This document shows positions 1-5,573 of a DNA stretch of 15,108 nucleotides, piece by piece (position 1 is the stretch's first letter; each line of letters opens with the position of its first letter). The position numbers and the translations under genes are program-made. This DNA is from Geodermatophilaceae bacterium. Lineage in GTDB: Bacteria > Actinomycetota > Actinomycetes > Mycobacteriales > Geodermatophilaceae. Where the stretch lies: positions 1 through 15,108 of the forward strand of contig JACCXW010000100.1 in assembly GCA_013696785.1 (NCBI GenBank). Direction: 5' to 3'. The notes under the pieces were generated by a model that saw only the letters and a program-made list of their open reading frames with translations, made no database searches and was not told the DNA's origin.

Positions 1-286
1 TCAGTGTCCCGACTCGTCCGTAGGCCACGGCATAGGCCAGCGCGAAGAGGCCGCCGATGGCCACGCCGAACGGGATGACCGCCGTCCCCAGTCCGATCGT
101 GCTTTGCACGCCGCGACTGACCAGCTCCACCCCATGGGATTCACCGGCGGCGTGGGCGAGTCGGTCTTCGTACGCGATCGCCGCGTCGATTGCCGGCTCC
201 TCGAAGAGGTAGGAGAACAACCACGACAGGAGTCCGGCCAGAGCGCCGACACCCATCCCGCGAACCAGCAGTGTCCTGACCGCCAT
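1..286 (-). CDS. cbtA: Cobalt transporter subunit CbtA (5' part, runs off the left edge)
   Basis: This is the N-terminal 95 residues of a CbtA-family membrane protein, the larger partner of CbtB in a predicted cobalt uptake system. The start is the ATG at 286-284, 15 bp after the cbtB stop. Hydrophobic stretches lie at about residues 9-27 and 66-88. Between them is the acidic segment FEEPAIDAAIAYE (residues 28-40), which I recognise as typical of CbtA. The C-terminus lies outside the window, so completeness cannot be judged. As the last gene seen in the nitrile hydratase operon, it probably supplies cobalt to that enzyme. The family call rests on motif recall; cobalt as substrate is inferred from the family and the context. 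Confidence 0.82.
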   Translation of the reverse strand, partial: MAVRTLLVRGMGVGALAGLLSWLFSYLFEEPAIDAAIAYEDRLAHAAGESHGVELVSRGVQSTIGLGTAVIPFGVAIGGLFALAYAVAYGRVGTL

Positions 287-301
287 GTCAGTCGCCTGCC
301 G

Positions 302-517
302 TCAGTGGCATGGCACGCCCAACAGGTGCCGACCGTCGTGCATGAACTCGTGCAGCAGCTGCCCCGAGAACACCGATGTCGCTCCCTGATCCAGGCCGAC
401 CAGATACAGCAGACTCAACAGAATCGCGCCGGCGAACACCACCCATGGCAACACCTCGCGCAGCGGAATCCGCAGCGGAATCGGGGTGCCGGCTGGTACG
501 GCGACGGTCTGTGCCAT
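302..517 (-). CDS. cbtB: Cobalt transporter subunit CbtB
   Basis: A 71-residue protein with one predicted membrane segment (about residues 22-41) and a short metal-liganding tail: His56, His60, His64, Cys70 and the terminal His71, in the pattern LHEFMHDGRHLLGVPCH. That layout is characteristic of CbtB, the small histidine-tailed partner of CbtA. The ATG at 517 is preceded by GGAG at a suitable distance (GGAGACGCC then ATG). It lies 26 bp after the nitrile hydratase accessory gene and 15 bp before cbtA, all on the same strand. CbtAB are elsewhere often controlled by cobalamin riboswitches. The 26-bp gap here is too short for one, so expression probably depends on the operon. Confidence 0.88.
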   Translation of the reverse strand: MAQTVAVPAGTPIPLRIPLREVLPWVVFAGAILLSLLYLVGLDQGATSVFSGQLLHEFMHDGRHLLGVPCH

Positions 518-531
518 GGCGTCTCCTTAGC

Positions 532-549
532 GATTCAGCGGATTCAGCG
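532..549. repeat. 9-bp tandem duplication at the 3' end of the accessory gene
   Basis: GATTCAGCG occurs twice in direct succession (532-540 and 541-549). The duplication spans the stop codon of the nitrile hydratase accessory gene and gives two in-frame TGA codons on the minus strand. It is probably a replication-slippage product with little functional effect. Confidence 0.75.
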
Positions 550-951
550 AGCCGGGTCGACCGCCACCGGGTCACGCCGGGCGTGGTGGTGGTCGGTGTC
601 GCGCGGGGTGGTGAGAATGGCGTGCTTGCGGTAGTTCAGTTCGCCTCCGTCGAGTACGCCGGTGCCGGACAACACCGACTCCAGCGCCTCCAACCACCGG
701 TCGTAGTATCGCCACGGCTCGACCCGGCGGCCGGCAGAGTCCTGCCACTCCCGGATCGCCCCGATCAGCGCCAGCTGGAACTCGCTCCAGTCGTAGAGCC
801 CGTTCTCGTGCGCCGCGACCGCTACCGCGAAAGCTCGCAATTCCCACGGCTGGGTGAAGGACAACTGCTCCTCGCCGTCCCGCGGGAGCTCGGTCAGCAG
901 CTGCTCCACCCGGCGGCGGGCGTCCCCGACCTCGGTGGTGGCAGCCCTCAT
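544..951 (-). CDS. Nitrile hydratase accessory (activator, P14K-type) protein
   Basis: A 135-residue protein resembling the N-terminal domain of nitrile hydratase beta subunits. It carries the family pattern FTQPWELRAFA (residues 32-42), AHENGLYDWSEFQ (47-59) and YYDRWLEALE (82-91). Such proteins form a complex with the alpha subunit and help insert the metal and oxidise the claw cysteines. The ATG at 951-949 overlaps the alpha stop by 4 bp (ATGA), as expected for coupled synthesis. The C-terminus carries three consecutive histidines (121-123), which might bind cobalt; that is inference. The stop at 546-544 is followed, after two more codons, by a second in-frame TGA created by a 9-bp tandem duplication. 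Confidence 0.87.
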   Translation of the reverse strand: MRAATTEVGDARRRVEQLLTELPRDGEEQLSFTQPWELRAFAVAVAAHENGLYDWSEFQLALIGAIREWQDSAGRRVEPWRYYDRWLEALESVLSGTGVLDGGELNYRKHAILTTPRDTDHHHARRDPVAVDPAR

Positions 952-1571
952 ACGCGCACCGGCGCGACGCCGATCATCGAGTCGCGGGTGACCAGTTCGG
1001 CCAGCTCCGCTTCGCTCTTGTCCTCGGTGCCCGGCGGACGCTGCGGCAGGACCATGTAGCGCAGTTCGGCACTGGAGTCCCAGACCCGGACCTCCACCGA
1101 TTCCGGCACGTCGTGCCCGAACTCGTCACGCAGCATGGCGCGGGGCTCGCGGACGATGCGTGAGCGGTACGCCGGCTGCTTGTACCAGTTGGGCGGCAGA
1201 CCGAGCACCGGCCACGGGTAGCACGAGCACAGGGTGCAGACGACCACGTTGTGCACGTCGTCGGTGTTCTCCACGGCCACCATGTCCTCGCCCTGCAGTC
1301 CGCCGATCCCCATCTCGGCGCAGGCGTCGGTGGCATTGGCGAGCAGCCGTGCCTTGAACTCCGGATCGGTCCACGCCTTGGCGACGACGGTCGCGCCCAG
1401 CTGCGGGCCTACTTCGTTCTCATAGATCTCGGCGAGGCGGTCGACCGCCTCGGTGGTCATGATGCCTTTTTCGATCATCAGAGCTTCCAGCGCCTTCATC
1501 CGCGCGGCGATCTCGGCCTCCGAGCGCGGGACCGTCACGTCGGGGGACGGCGTGATCTCTGACCTTGTCAT
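948..1571 (-). CDS. nthA: Nitrile hydratase alpha subunit, cobalt type
   Basis: The 207-residue alpha subunit of nitrile hydratase, which hydrates nitriles to amides as an alpha-beta heterodimer in the cytoplasm. The metal claw is V-C-T-L-C-S-C at residues 111-117. Cys112, Cys115, Ser116 and Cys117 should bind the metal, with Cys115 and Cys117 oxidised. Thr at the third position marks the cobalt class; iron enzymes have Ser there. The claw is followed by YPWPVLGLPPNWYK, also typical. The length matches the family. The ATG (1571-1569) overlaps the beta stop by 4 bp, and the stop overlaps the accessory ATG by 4 bp. The beta-alpha-accessory order is that of cobalt-type clusters such as those in Rhodococcus. 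Confidence 0.96.
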   Translation of the reverse strand: MTRSEITPSPDVTVPRSEAEIAARMKALEALMIEKGIMTTEAVDRLAEIYENEVGPQLGATVVAKAWTDPEFKARLLANATDACAEMGIGGLQGEDMVAVENTDDVHNVVVCTLCSCYPWPVLGLPPNWYKQPAYRSRIVREPRAMLRDEFGHDVPESVEVRVWDSSAELRYMVLPQRPPGTEDKSEAELAELVTRDSMIGVAPVRV

Positions 1572-2275
1572 CGGGTTGCTCCTTCAGCGGGCACTGCGGC
1601 AGGGACGAGGTAGGGCTCCCAGGCGTCGAAGTACACGACGCCGTTGGGCTCGGCGTTGTCGGCTCCCCACAGTTCGGCGTTGGTGAACTTGACCGTGTAG
1701 ACGTGCTTCGGGTCGTCGCCGCGACCGTTGCCGGCGCTGTCGGGGTAGATGAACGTGCCGTGGGACTGCTCGATGACACCGGTCTTGCCGCGGATGTAGC
1801 GCGCCTTGCGGGTGTGCTTGTGCGGGCTGTCCTGCGTGACCGTGACCCGGTCGCCCACCTGGAAGGCCGGCGCGGCATCGGACTCGCGGCGGGCCGGCGC
1901 GCCGCCCTTCACCGCAGCGTCCACGAACGCGAGCAGATCGGGATCGGTGCGCTCGGGCAGCGGTTCATCGGGGTGCTCCCGGTAGTACTGCGTCTTCGCC
2001 TCGAGCTCGGACGGGTCGATCGCGCCACCCTTGATCGCATAGTGCTCCGCCGTGTGCATCCAGTGCTCGTAGTACGGCGAGAGCAGGTAGTACGCCGGGT
2101 GCATCTGCTCGATGCCCCAGCGGAACATATCGACGTTGAACAGCCCGGCCCGGAAGTTGGTCGCGAACAGGGCGAAGGCCGCCTTCTCCCACTCCGCGTG
2201 CCAGACCGGTTCGTCCTGCTCCACGACGACCGGGCCGAGCCCGTCGGTGCCGCCAAGGTCGTGTACGCCGTTCAT
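1568..2275 (-). CDS. nthB: Nitrile hydratase beta subunit
   Basis: The 235-residue beta subunit, starting MNGVHDLGG, the standard N-terminus of this family. An upstream in-frame extension to 2374 exists but lies inside the amidase gene; the ATG at 2275-2273 forms a 4-bp ATGA overlap with the amidase stop and fixes the start. Arg52 in the stretch MFRWGIEQMHP corresponds to the conserved beta arginine that contacts the oxidised cysteines of the alpha claw. The C-terminal half has the SH3-like barrel pattern (VGDRVTV at 140-146, then HTRKARYIRGKTG at 154-166). It contributes to the substrate pocket and dimer interface. The stop overlaps the alpha start by 4 bp, giving 1:1 coupled translation. 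Confidence 0.95.
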   Translation of the reverse strand: MNGVHDLGGTDGLGPVVVEQDEPVWHAEWEKAAFALFATNFRAGLFNVDMFRWGIEQMHPAYYLLSPYYEHWMHTAEHYAIKGGAIDPSELEAKTQYYREHPDEPLPERTDPDLLAFVDAAVKGGAPARRESDAAPAFQVGDRVTVTQDSPHKHTRKARYIRGKTGVIEQSHGTFIYPDSAGNGRGDDPKHVYTVKFTNAELWGADNAEPNGVVYFDAWEPYLVPAAVPAEGATR

Positions 2276-3843
2276 CCTCGACTCCCCACTGATTCCTCGA
2301 CCCTGCTGGGCTGCATAGCCGGCACTGGGAATCCGCCGACCGCCTGTTCCAGGGTGTGCGCCACCCGTAGGCACGTCGCGTCATCGAAGTGCTTTCCGAT
2401 GATCATCAGGCCGGCCGGGAGACCGTTTACCAAGGCGGTTGGCACCGACGTCGCCGGGTGTCCGGTGACGTCGAACGGCGCCGTGTTCGCGATCATCTCC
2501 AGTGCTCGCGCCAAATAGTCCGCGCGGGAGGCATCAGCCGGCGGGATCTCGGTCGCCGTCAGCGGCAGCGTCGGCATGACCAGGACGTCGTACGTCGCCA
2601 GCGCCGCATCGTATCCGGCCCGCAGCTCCGGGGCCAGGTTCCGCGCCATGGCGTAGTGCCGCCCGTACTCGGTGTCGATCGCGTGTCGGCCACAGAGCAG
2701 GACGAGCTTGACGGTCTCGGAGAATTGCGCGGCGCGCTCACGCCACTGCTTGCCGTAGAACGCGATCAGCTCGGGGTCGTACAGCCCCTGCCAGTTCATC
2801 CCGTAGCCGTTGCCGTCGACCATCTGTGCGGTGGCGCCCTCGGTGGCGATCACGTTCCAGATGTGCATCGCGTCGCTGTGCCACGGCACCGAGACGTCCT
2901 CGGCTACCAGGCCCGCGTCGCGGAGGACGTCCACCGCGGCCCGTACGGCGTCGTCGACCCCGGGATCGGACACGTCAGGGATCCCGAAGCCCTCGGTGAC
3001 CACCCCGATCCGCAGCCCCTGGCCGCCCTGCTGCAGCGCCGCGACGTAGTCCTCGGCGACGACGTCGGCGGGCTGGCGAGGGTCCAGACCGTCCCGGCCG
3101 GCGATCACACCGAGAACGAGCGCGGCATCGCCGACGGTGCGCGTGATCGGCCCTAGGTGGTCGATCGTCTGCTCGATCGGGAACCCGCCGGTGTAGGGCA
3201 CCAGCCCGTGCGTCGGTTTGTGGCCGACTGTGCCGCTGTAGGCACTCGGGATGCGGACCGAGCCGCCCTGATCTCCGCCGGTGGCGATATCCACCTCGCC
3301 TGCCGCGACCAGTGCAGCGCTACCGCTGGAGGAGCCACCAGCGGACCGGGTGGTGTCCCAGGGGTTGCGCACGGGACCCGACGCCGAGGTGTGGCTGCCA
3401 CCGGAGAAGCAGAGGTCCTCGCAGACGGCCTTACCGATGATCGTCGCGCCGGCCGCGAGCAGCCTGCTGACGATCGTCGCGTCGCGGGTCGGCACGAAGC
3501 CCTCGACCGTGCGCGAGCCGTTCATCATCGGCAGCCCGGCGACCATGGTGTTGTCCTTGATCGCAACCGTGCGCCCGGCCAGCGGGCCGTCGTCGCTCTC
3601 CTTGATCTCCGTCCTGACATACCACGCACTGAGCGGGTTCTCGTCGGTCTCCGGCCAGCTCCAGGCGCGGTCGGTGCGCGGCCGGGGGGAACTGCGGGCG
3701 TAGAGCTGCTCCACCGCGTCCCACGAGGTGAGCAGTCCGCCGACAAAGGGCGAGAACTCGTCGACATCATCGGCGGTCAGGCCGAGTCCGTACCCTTCGG
3801 CAAGTCCGGCCAGCTGAGCTGCGGTGGGCGGGTCGACAGCCAT
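2272..3843 (-). CDS. Amidase (amidase-signature family) of the nitrile pathway
   Basis: A 523-residue amidase-signature enzyme that hydrolyses amides to carboxylic acid and ammonia, the step after nitrile hydratase. With this start the triad falls at Lys96 (AIKDN), cis-Ser171 (GGSSSGSAA) and nucleophile Ser195 (GGDQGGSVR). To my recollection these are the numbers of the Rhodococcus nitrile-pathway amidase (about 521 residues), which supports the start. The ATG at 3843 also has GAGGAG six bases upstream. An in-frame ATG at 3894 would add 17 residues and cannot be excluded. The C-terminal helical extension typical of these enzymes is present. Its stop overlaps the beta-subunit ATG by 4 bp. Substrate range cannot be read from the sequence. 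Confidence 0.93.
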   Translation of the reverse strand: MAVDPPTAAQLAGLAEGYGLGLTADDVDEFSPFVGGLLTSWDAVEQLYARSSPRPRTDRAWSWPETDENPLSAWYVRTEIKESDDGPLAGRTVAIKDNTMVAGLPMMNGSRTVEGFVPTRDATIVSRLLAAGATIIGKAVCEDLCFSGGSHTSASGPVRNPWDTTRSAGGSSSGSAALVAAGEVDIATGGDQGGSVRIPSAYSGTVGHKPTHGLVPYTGGFPIEQTIDHLGPITRTVGDAALVLGVIAGRDGLDPRQPADVVAEDYVAALQQGGQGLRIGVVTEGFGIPDVSDPGVDDAVRAAVDVLRDAGLVAEDVSVPWHSDAMHIWNVIATEGATAQMVDGNGYGMNWQGLYDPELIAFYGKQWRERAAQFSETVKLVLLCGRHAIDTEYGRHYAMARNLAPELRAGYDAALATYDVLVMPTLPLTATEIPPADASRADYLARALEMIANTAPFDVTGHPATSVPTALVNGLPAGLMIIGKHFDDATCLRVAHTLEQAVGGFPVPAMQPSRVEESVGSRG

Positions 3844-3916
3844 GGGCCACTCCTCGACGCCTGATGCTTGCGGGCCCGAAGCCTGGTCTGCCATCCCTGT
3901 CCAGTCAAGCGCTCGC

Positions 3917-4702
3917 TCAAATCGAGAACGCGTCCGGGCCCCAACCGTCCGGCTCCTGGTCAGGCCCTGCCGCTGTGGCGAGCAGCCGCAACCGGTCGGC
4001 TCGCGACCGGCGCGGGCAGGTCGTGCACAGCTGCTGCCCGGGCACGCGGTACAAGAGGCAGCAGGACACCCGTTGCACGAAGCAGCGGCTACGACCGTGG
4101 ACGGTCATGACGTCGATGAACCGCGGCAGCAGCATCGGAGCACCGATACCGGCGCTGAGCCGAGCGGCCAGCGCACGGGCCTCCGCACGCCGACCTGTCG
4201 CCTCGCCGACCAGGAGCAGCCGGTCGGCCAGGCTGTCGGCCGCCAGTGCCCACAGCGGGCGAACGCCGTGACTGGTCAACTCCGAAACGATGTCGATGAC
4301 GAGTTCCGACGCGGCGCGGAGACCCGCCGCCACCGTGTCGAGATCCGTCCCCAGCACGGCGGTCGAGTGCGCCCCCGTGATCGTGCCGTCGGAACAGTGG
4401 TGCAGGACCAGGTCCGGCAAGGCCGGACTTGCCGCCGTCCCGGTCAGTAACAGGGTCGTGACCGTCGGCGTGACCAGGTGGTGGCTGGCGGAGAACCACC
4501 ACAGTGTGGCCAGCACGTGCCGGTCTGTCGTCGGCCAGGATCGCCCGCGCAGGAGGACCTGTTCCCGCAGCCAGCCGGGATCGGCGATCATAGTGGCAGG
4601 GACCGTCGTCGCCCCCGCGGAAGGGATGAACAGCTGGTGCAGTAGGGCCGGAAGTCCGGTTAGCATCCGTGCCTGGAGGGCATCCGCTGCATGCGCCGAC
4701 AT
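3917..4702 (-). CDS. FhuF-like (2Fe-2S)-binding protein
   Basis: A 261-residue protein whose C-terminus holds Cys214-Cys215, ten residues, Cys226, two residues, Cys229. This is exactly the C-C-x10-C-x2-C signature of FhuF-type siderophore-iron reductases, which bind a 2Fe-2S cluster and release iron from ferric siderophores in the cytoplasm. The rest is an alpha-rich domain usual for actinobacterial members. I chose the ATG at 4702. The open frame continues to a GTG at 4828, but those 42 residues are Gly/Ala/Arg-rich and unlike the family. It precedes the amidase on the same strand (73 bp gap) and may be the first gene of the nitrile operon, although the role of an iron-sulfur protein in a cobalt-enzyme operon is unclear. 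Confidence 0.75.
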   Translation of the reverse strand: MSAHAADALQARMLTGLPALLHQLFIPSAGATTVPATMIADPGWLREQVLLRGRSWPTTDRHVLATLWWFSASHHLVTPTVTTLLLTGTAASPALPDLVLHHCSDGTITGAHSTAVLGTDLDTVAAGLRAASELVIDIVSELTSHGVRPLWALAADSLADRLLLVGEATGRRAEARALAARLSAGIGAPMLLPRFIDVMTVHGRSRCFVQRVSCCLLYRVPGQQLCTTCPRRSRADRLRLLATAAGPDQEPDGWGPDAFSI

Positions 4703-4800
4703 CGGGTCAGAGTCCCACCGGCGACCTGCCGCTGTCAGCCGGTGGCAATCCGCTCCAGGATGGCCGCCGCCGACCCTCGGTGCGGCACCCGCAGCCGATG
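4700..4800 (+). promoter_or_regulatory. Structured RNA candidate, SAM-I/SAM-IV-like layout on the plus strand
   Basis: Outer arms CATCGG (4700-4705) and CCGATG (4795-4800) can close a helix. Inside, CCACCGGC (4715-4722) and GCCGGTGG (4738-4745) form a perfect 8-bp stem. CCGC (4750-4753) can pair with GCGG (4782-4785). The words GTCAGAG (4706-4712), GGCAATCC (4744-4751) and GGTGC (4779-4783) occur in the order seen around the SAM-I/SAM-IV core, where GGCAACC would be standard. No plus-strand gene follows closely. Read on the minus strand, the outer helix includes the ATG of the fhuF-like gene, so it could instead be a 5'-leader structure for that operon. The structure is seen; the ligand and strand are inference. 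Confidence 0.3.
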
Positions 4801-4939
4801 CAGTCGCCCGATTGGCGTAGATCCTCACCCTGTACGACCAACTCCTCGCACTCGCGTTGAGTTCTGTCGAACGGGACTAGCTCCAACCGGGCGGCCACCG
4901 CCACGCCTCGGCCGCGGGAACGGGTCTTCCGTGGTGATG

Positions 4940-4955
4940 CGTTCCCGCGGGAACG
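4940..4955. promoter_or_regulatory. 16-bp perfect palindrome, possible operator
   Basis: CGTTCCCGCGGGAACG is a perfect dyad. Its right part, CCGCGGGAACG, also occurs at 4912-4922, 33 bp (about three helical turns) away in the same orientation. The site lies between the nitrile operon and the toxin-antitoxin promoter. It fits a dimeric repressor site (for example TetR-type); the regulator is unknown. The half-site order GTTC...GAAC is opposite to the actinobacterial LexA box. Confidence 0.45.
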
Positions 4956-5005
4956 TCTTCAGCCGCCGGGCGTGCATCCCATGAGCAGAGGTGCGCCGCG
5001 GGTAG

Positions 5006-5035
5006 TTGTACAAACGCTTCGCCAAGTTGTACGGT
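5006..5035 (+). promoter_or_regulatory. Antitoxin promoter with repeated TTGTAC, leaderless
   Basis: TTGTAC (5006-5011) and TACGGT (5030-5035) are 18 bp apart and fit -35 and -10 boxes. The GTG start codon lies 6 nt after the -10 box, so the transcript is probably leaderless. AGTTGTAC occurs twice (5004-5011 and 5025-5032), 21 bp or two helical turns apart, and the first copy extends to the palindrome TTGTACAA. These repeats cover both boxes and could be the site for autoregulation by the antitoxin-toxin complex. Confidence 0.5.
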
Positions 5036-5041
5036 TTACGC

Positions 5042-5290
5042 GTGGCAACGATGAACATCAGTGCAGCACGGGACAACCTGCCCGACGCAGTCGCGCTTGC
5101 TCAGACTGAGGCGGTTGTCTTGGAACGCTACGGCCGTCCGGCCGCTGTCCTGGTGAGCCCCGAGCGCTACGAGACGTTGATGGCAGCTTTGGAGGACTCC
5201 GAAGACGTCGCGGCCTTCGACGCGGCAATGGCCGAGGAGGGCCCGAACATCCCCTGGGAGCAGGCGAAAGCCGACCTCGGCTGGTTGTGA
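5042..5290 (+). CDS. Type II antitoxin, Phd/YefM family
   Basis: An 82-residue protein with the Phd/YefM fold signature: an N-terminal DNA-binding part (ISAARDNLPDAVALAQ, about residues 5-20), the strand VVLERYGRPAAVLVSPERYETL (about 24-45, given here as landmarks), then an acidic C-terminal tail that should wrap the toxin. The GTG at 5042 is chosen because it lies 6 nt after a -10 box; ATG 5051 and TTG 5006 are alternatives. Its stop overlaps the toxin's GTG by 4 bp (GTGA). It should neutralise the toxin and repress its own promoter. Confidence 0.9.
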   Translation: MATMNISAARDNLPDAVALAQTEAVVLERYGRPAAVLVSPERYETLMAALEDSEDVAAFDAAMAEEGPNIPWEQAKADLGWL

Positions 5291-5547
5291 ACGCCTATCG
5301 CATCGAGTTGCGGCCAGCGGCCGTCCGAGCCCTCCGCCGGCTTGACCTACCCGTGCGTTCCCGCGTGCAGGGTGCCATCGCGCTGTTGGCGCAGGATCCG
5401 CGGCCGCCGGCAGCGCGCGCACTGCAAGGACGGCCCGGTCTCCGTGTTCGGGTGGGCGAGTATCGGGTCATCTACACCGTCGCCGATGACGTTCTTCTGG
5501 TAGTCGTCGTCGCGGTTGGGCACCGACGCGAGGTCTACGACCGCTAG
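5287..5547 (+). CDS. Type II toxin, RelE/ParE family
   Basis: An 86-residue basic protein with the RelE/ParE order of elements: YRIELRPAAVRALRRL (about 4-19), a helix carrying arginines, then GRPGLRVRVGEYRVIYTV (about 48-65) and the C-terminal strand with HRREVYDR. The GLRVRVGEYRVIY pattern is characteristic of RelE-like ribosome-dependent mRNA interferases, and the C-terminal basic and tyrosine residues match their active site. ParE-type gyrase poisoning cannot be excluded from sequence alone. The gene starts with GTG overlapping the antitoxin stop by 4 bp, so the two are co-translated. It converges on the hydrolase gene with 26 bp between the stops. Confidence 0.9.
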   Translation: MNAYRIELRPAAVRALRRLDLPVRSRVQGAIALLAQDPRPPAARALQGRPGLRVRVGEYRVIYTVADDVLLVVVVAVGHRREVYDR

Positions 5548-5573
5548 CCCGGATGCAACCCCGGACGGCACCG

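Larger units (their letters stand above)
4703..5041. other. 339-bp divergent intergenic region without a gene
   Basis: No open frame here looks coding. The stretch separates the minus-strand nitrile operon from the plus-strand toxin-antitoxin pair. It holds a structured segment adjoining the fhuF-like start, a perfect 16-bp palindrome (4940-4955) with a repeated half (4912-4922), and the antitoxin promoter (5006-5035). No convincing promoter for the nitrile operon was found by eye on the minus strand. Confidence 0.7.

Noticed and set aside
3844..3894. Amidase start at the ATG 3894
   Set aside because: It is possible, but the ATG at 3843 has GAGGAG six bases upstream and places Lys96, Ser171 and Ser195 at the positions of the characterised Rhodococcus enzyme.
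4700..4800. Cobalamin or FMN riboswitch
   Set aside because: A B12 element was attractive next to cobalt uptake genes, and fragments such as GACCTGCCG and GGGTCAGAGTCCCACCGGCG recall B12 and FMN elements. However, the remaining conserved blocks of either class are not present in order.
4703..4828. Extension of the fhuF-like gene to a GTG at 4828
   Set aside because: The added 42 residues are low-complexity Ala/Gly/Arg sequence, there is no ribosome site at good spacing, and the segment overlaps the structured element. The ATG at 4702 gives the expected family length.
4940..4955. LexA (SOS) box
   Set aside because: Actinobacterial LexA sites are GAAC-N4-GTTC. This palindrome has the halves in the opposite order (GTTC...GAAC).
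5548..5573. Bidirectional terminator between the toxin and the hydrolase
   Set aside because: Only 26 bp separate the convergent stops, and no stable GC hairpin with a T-run was found.
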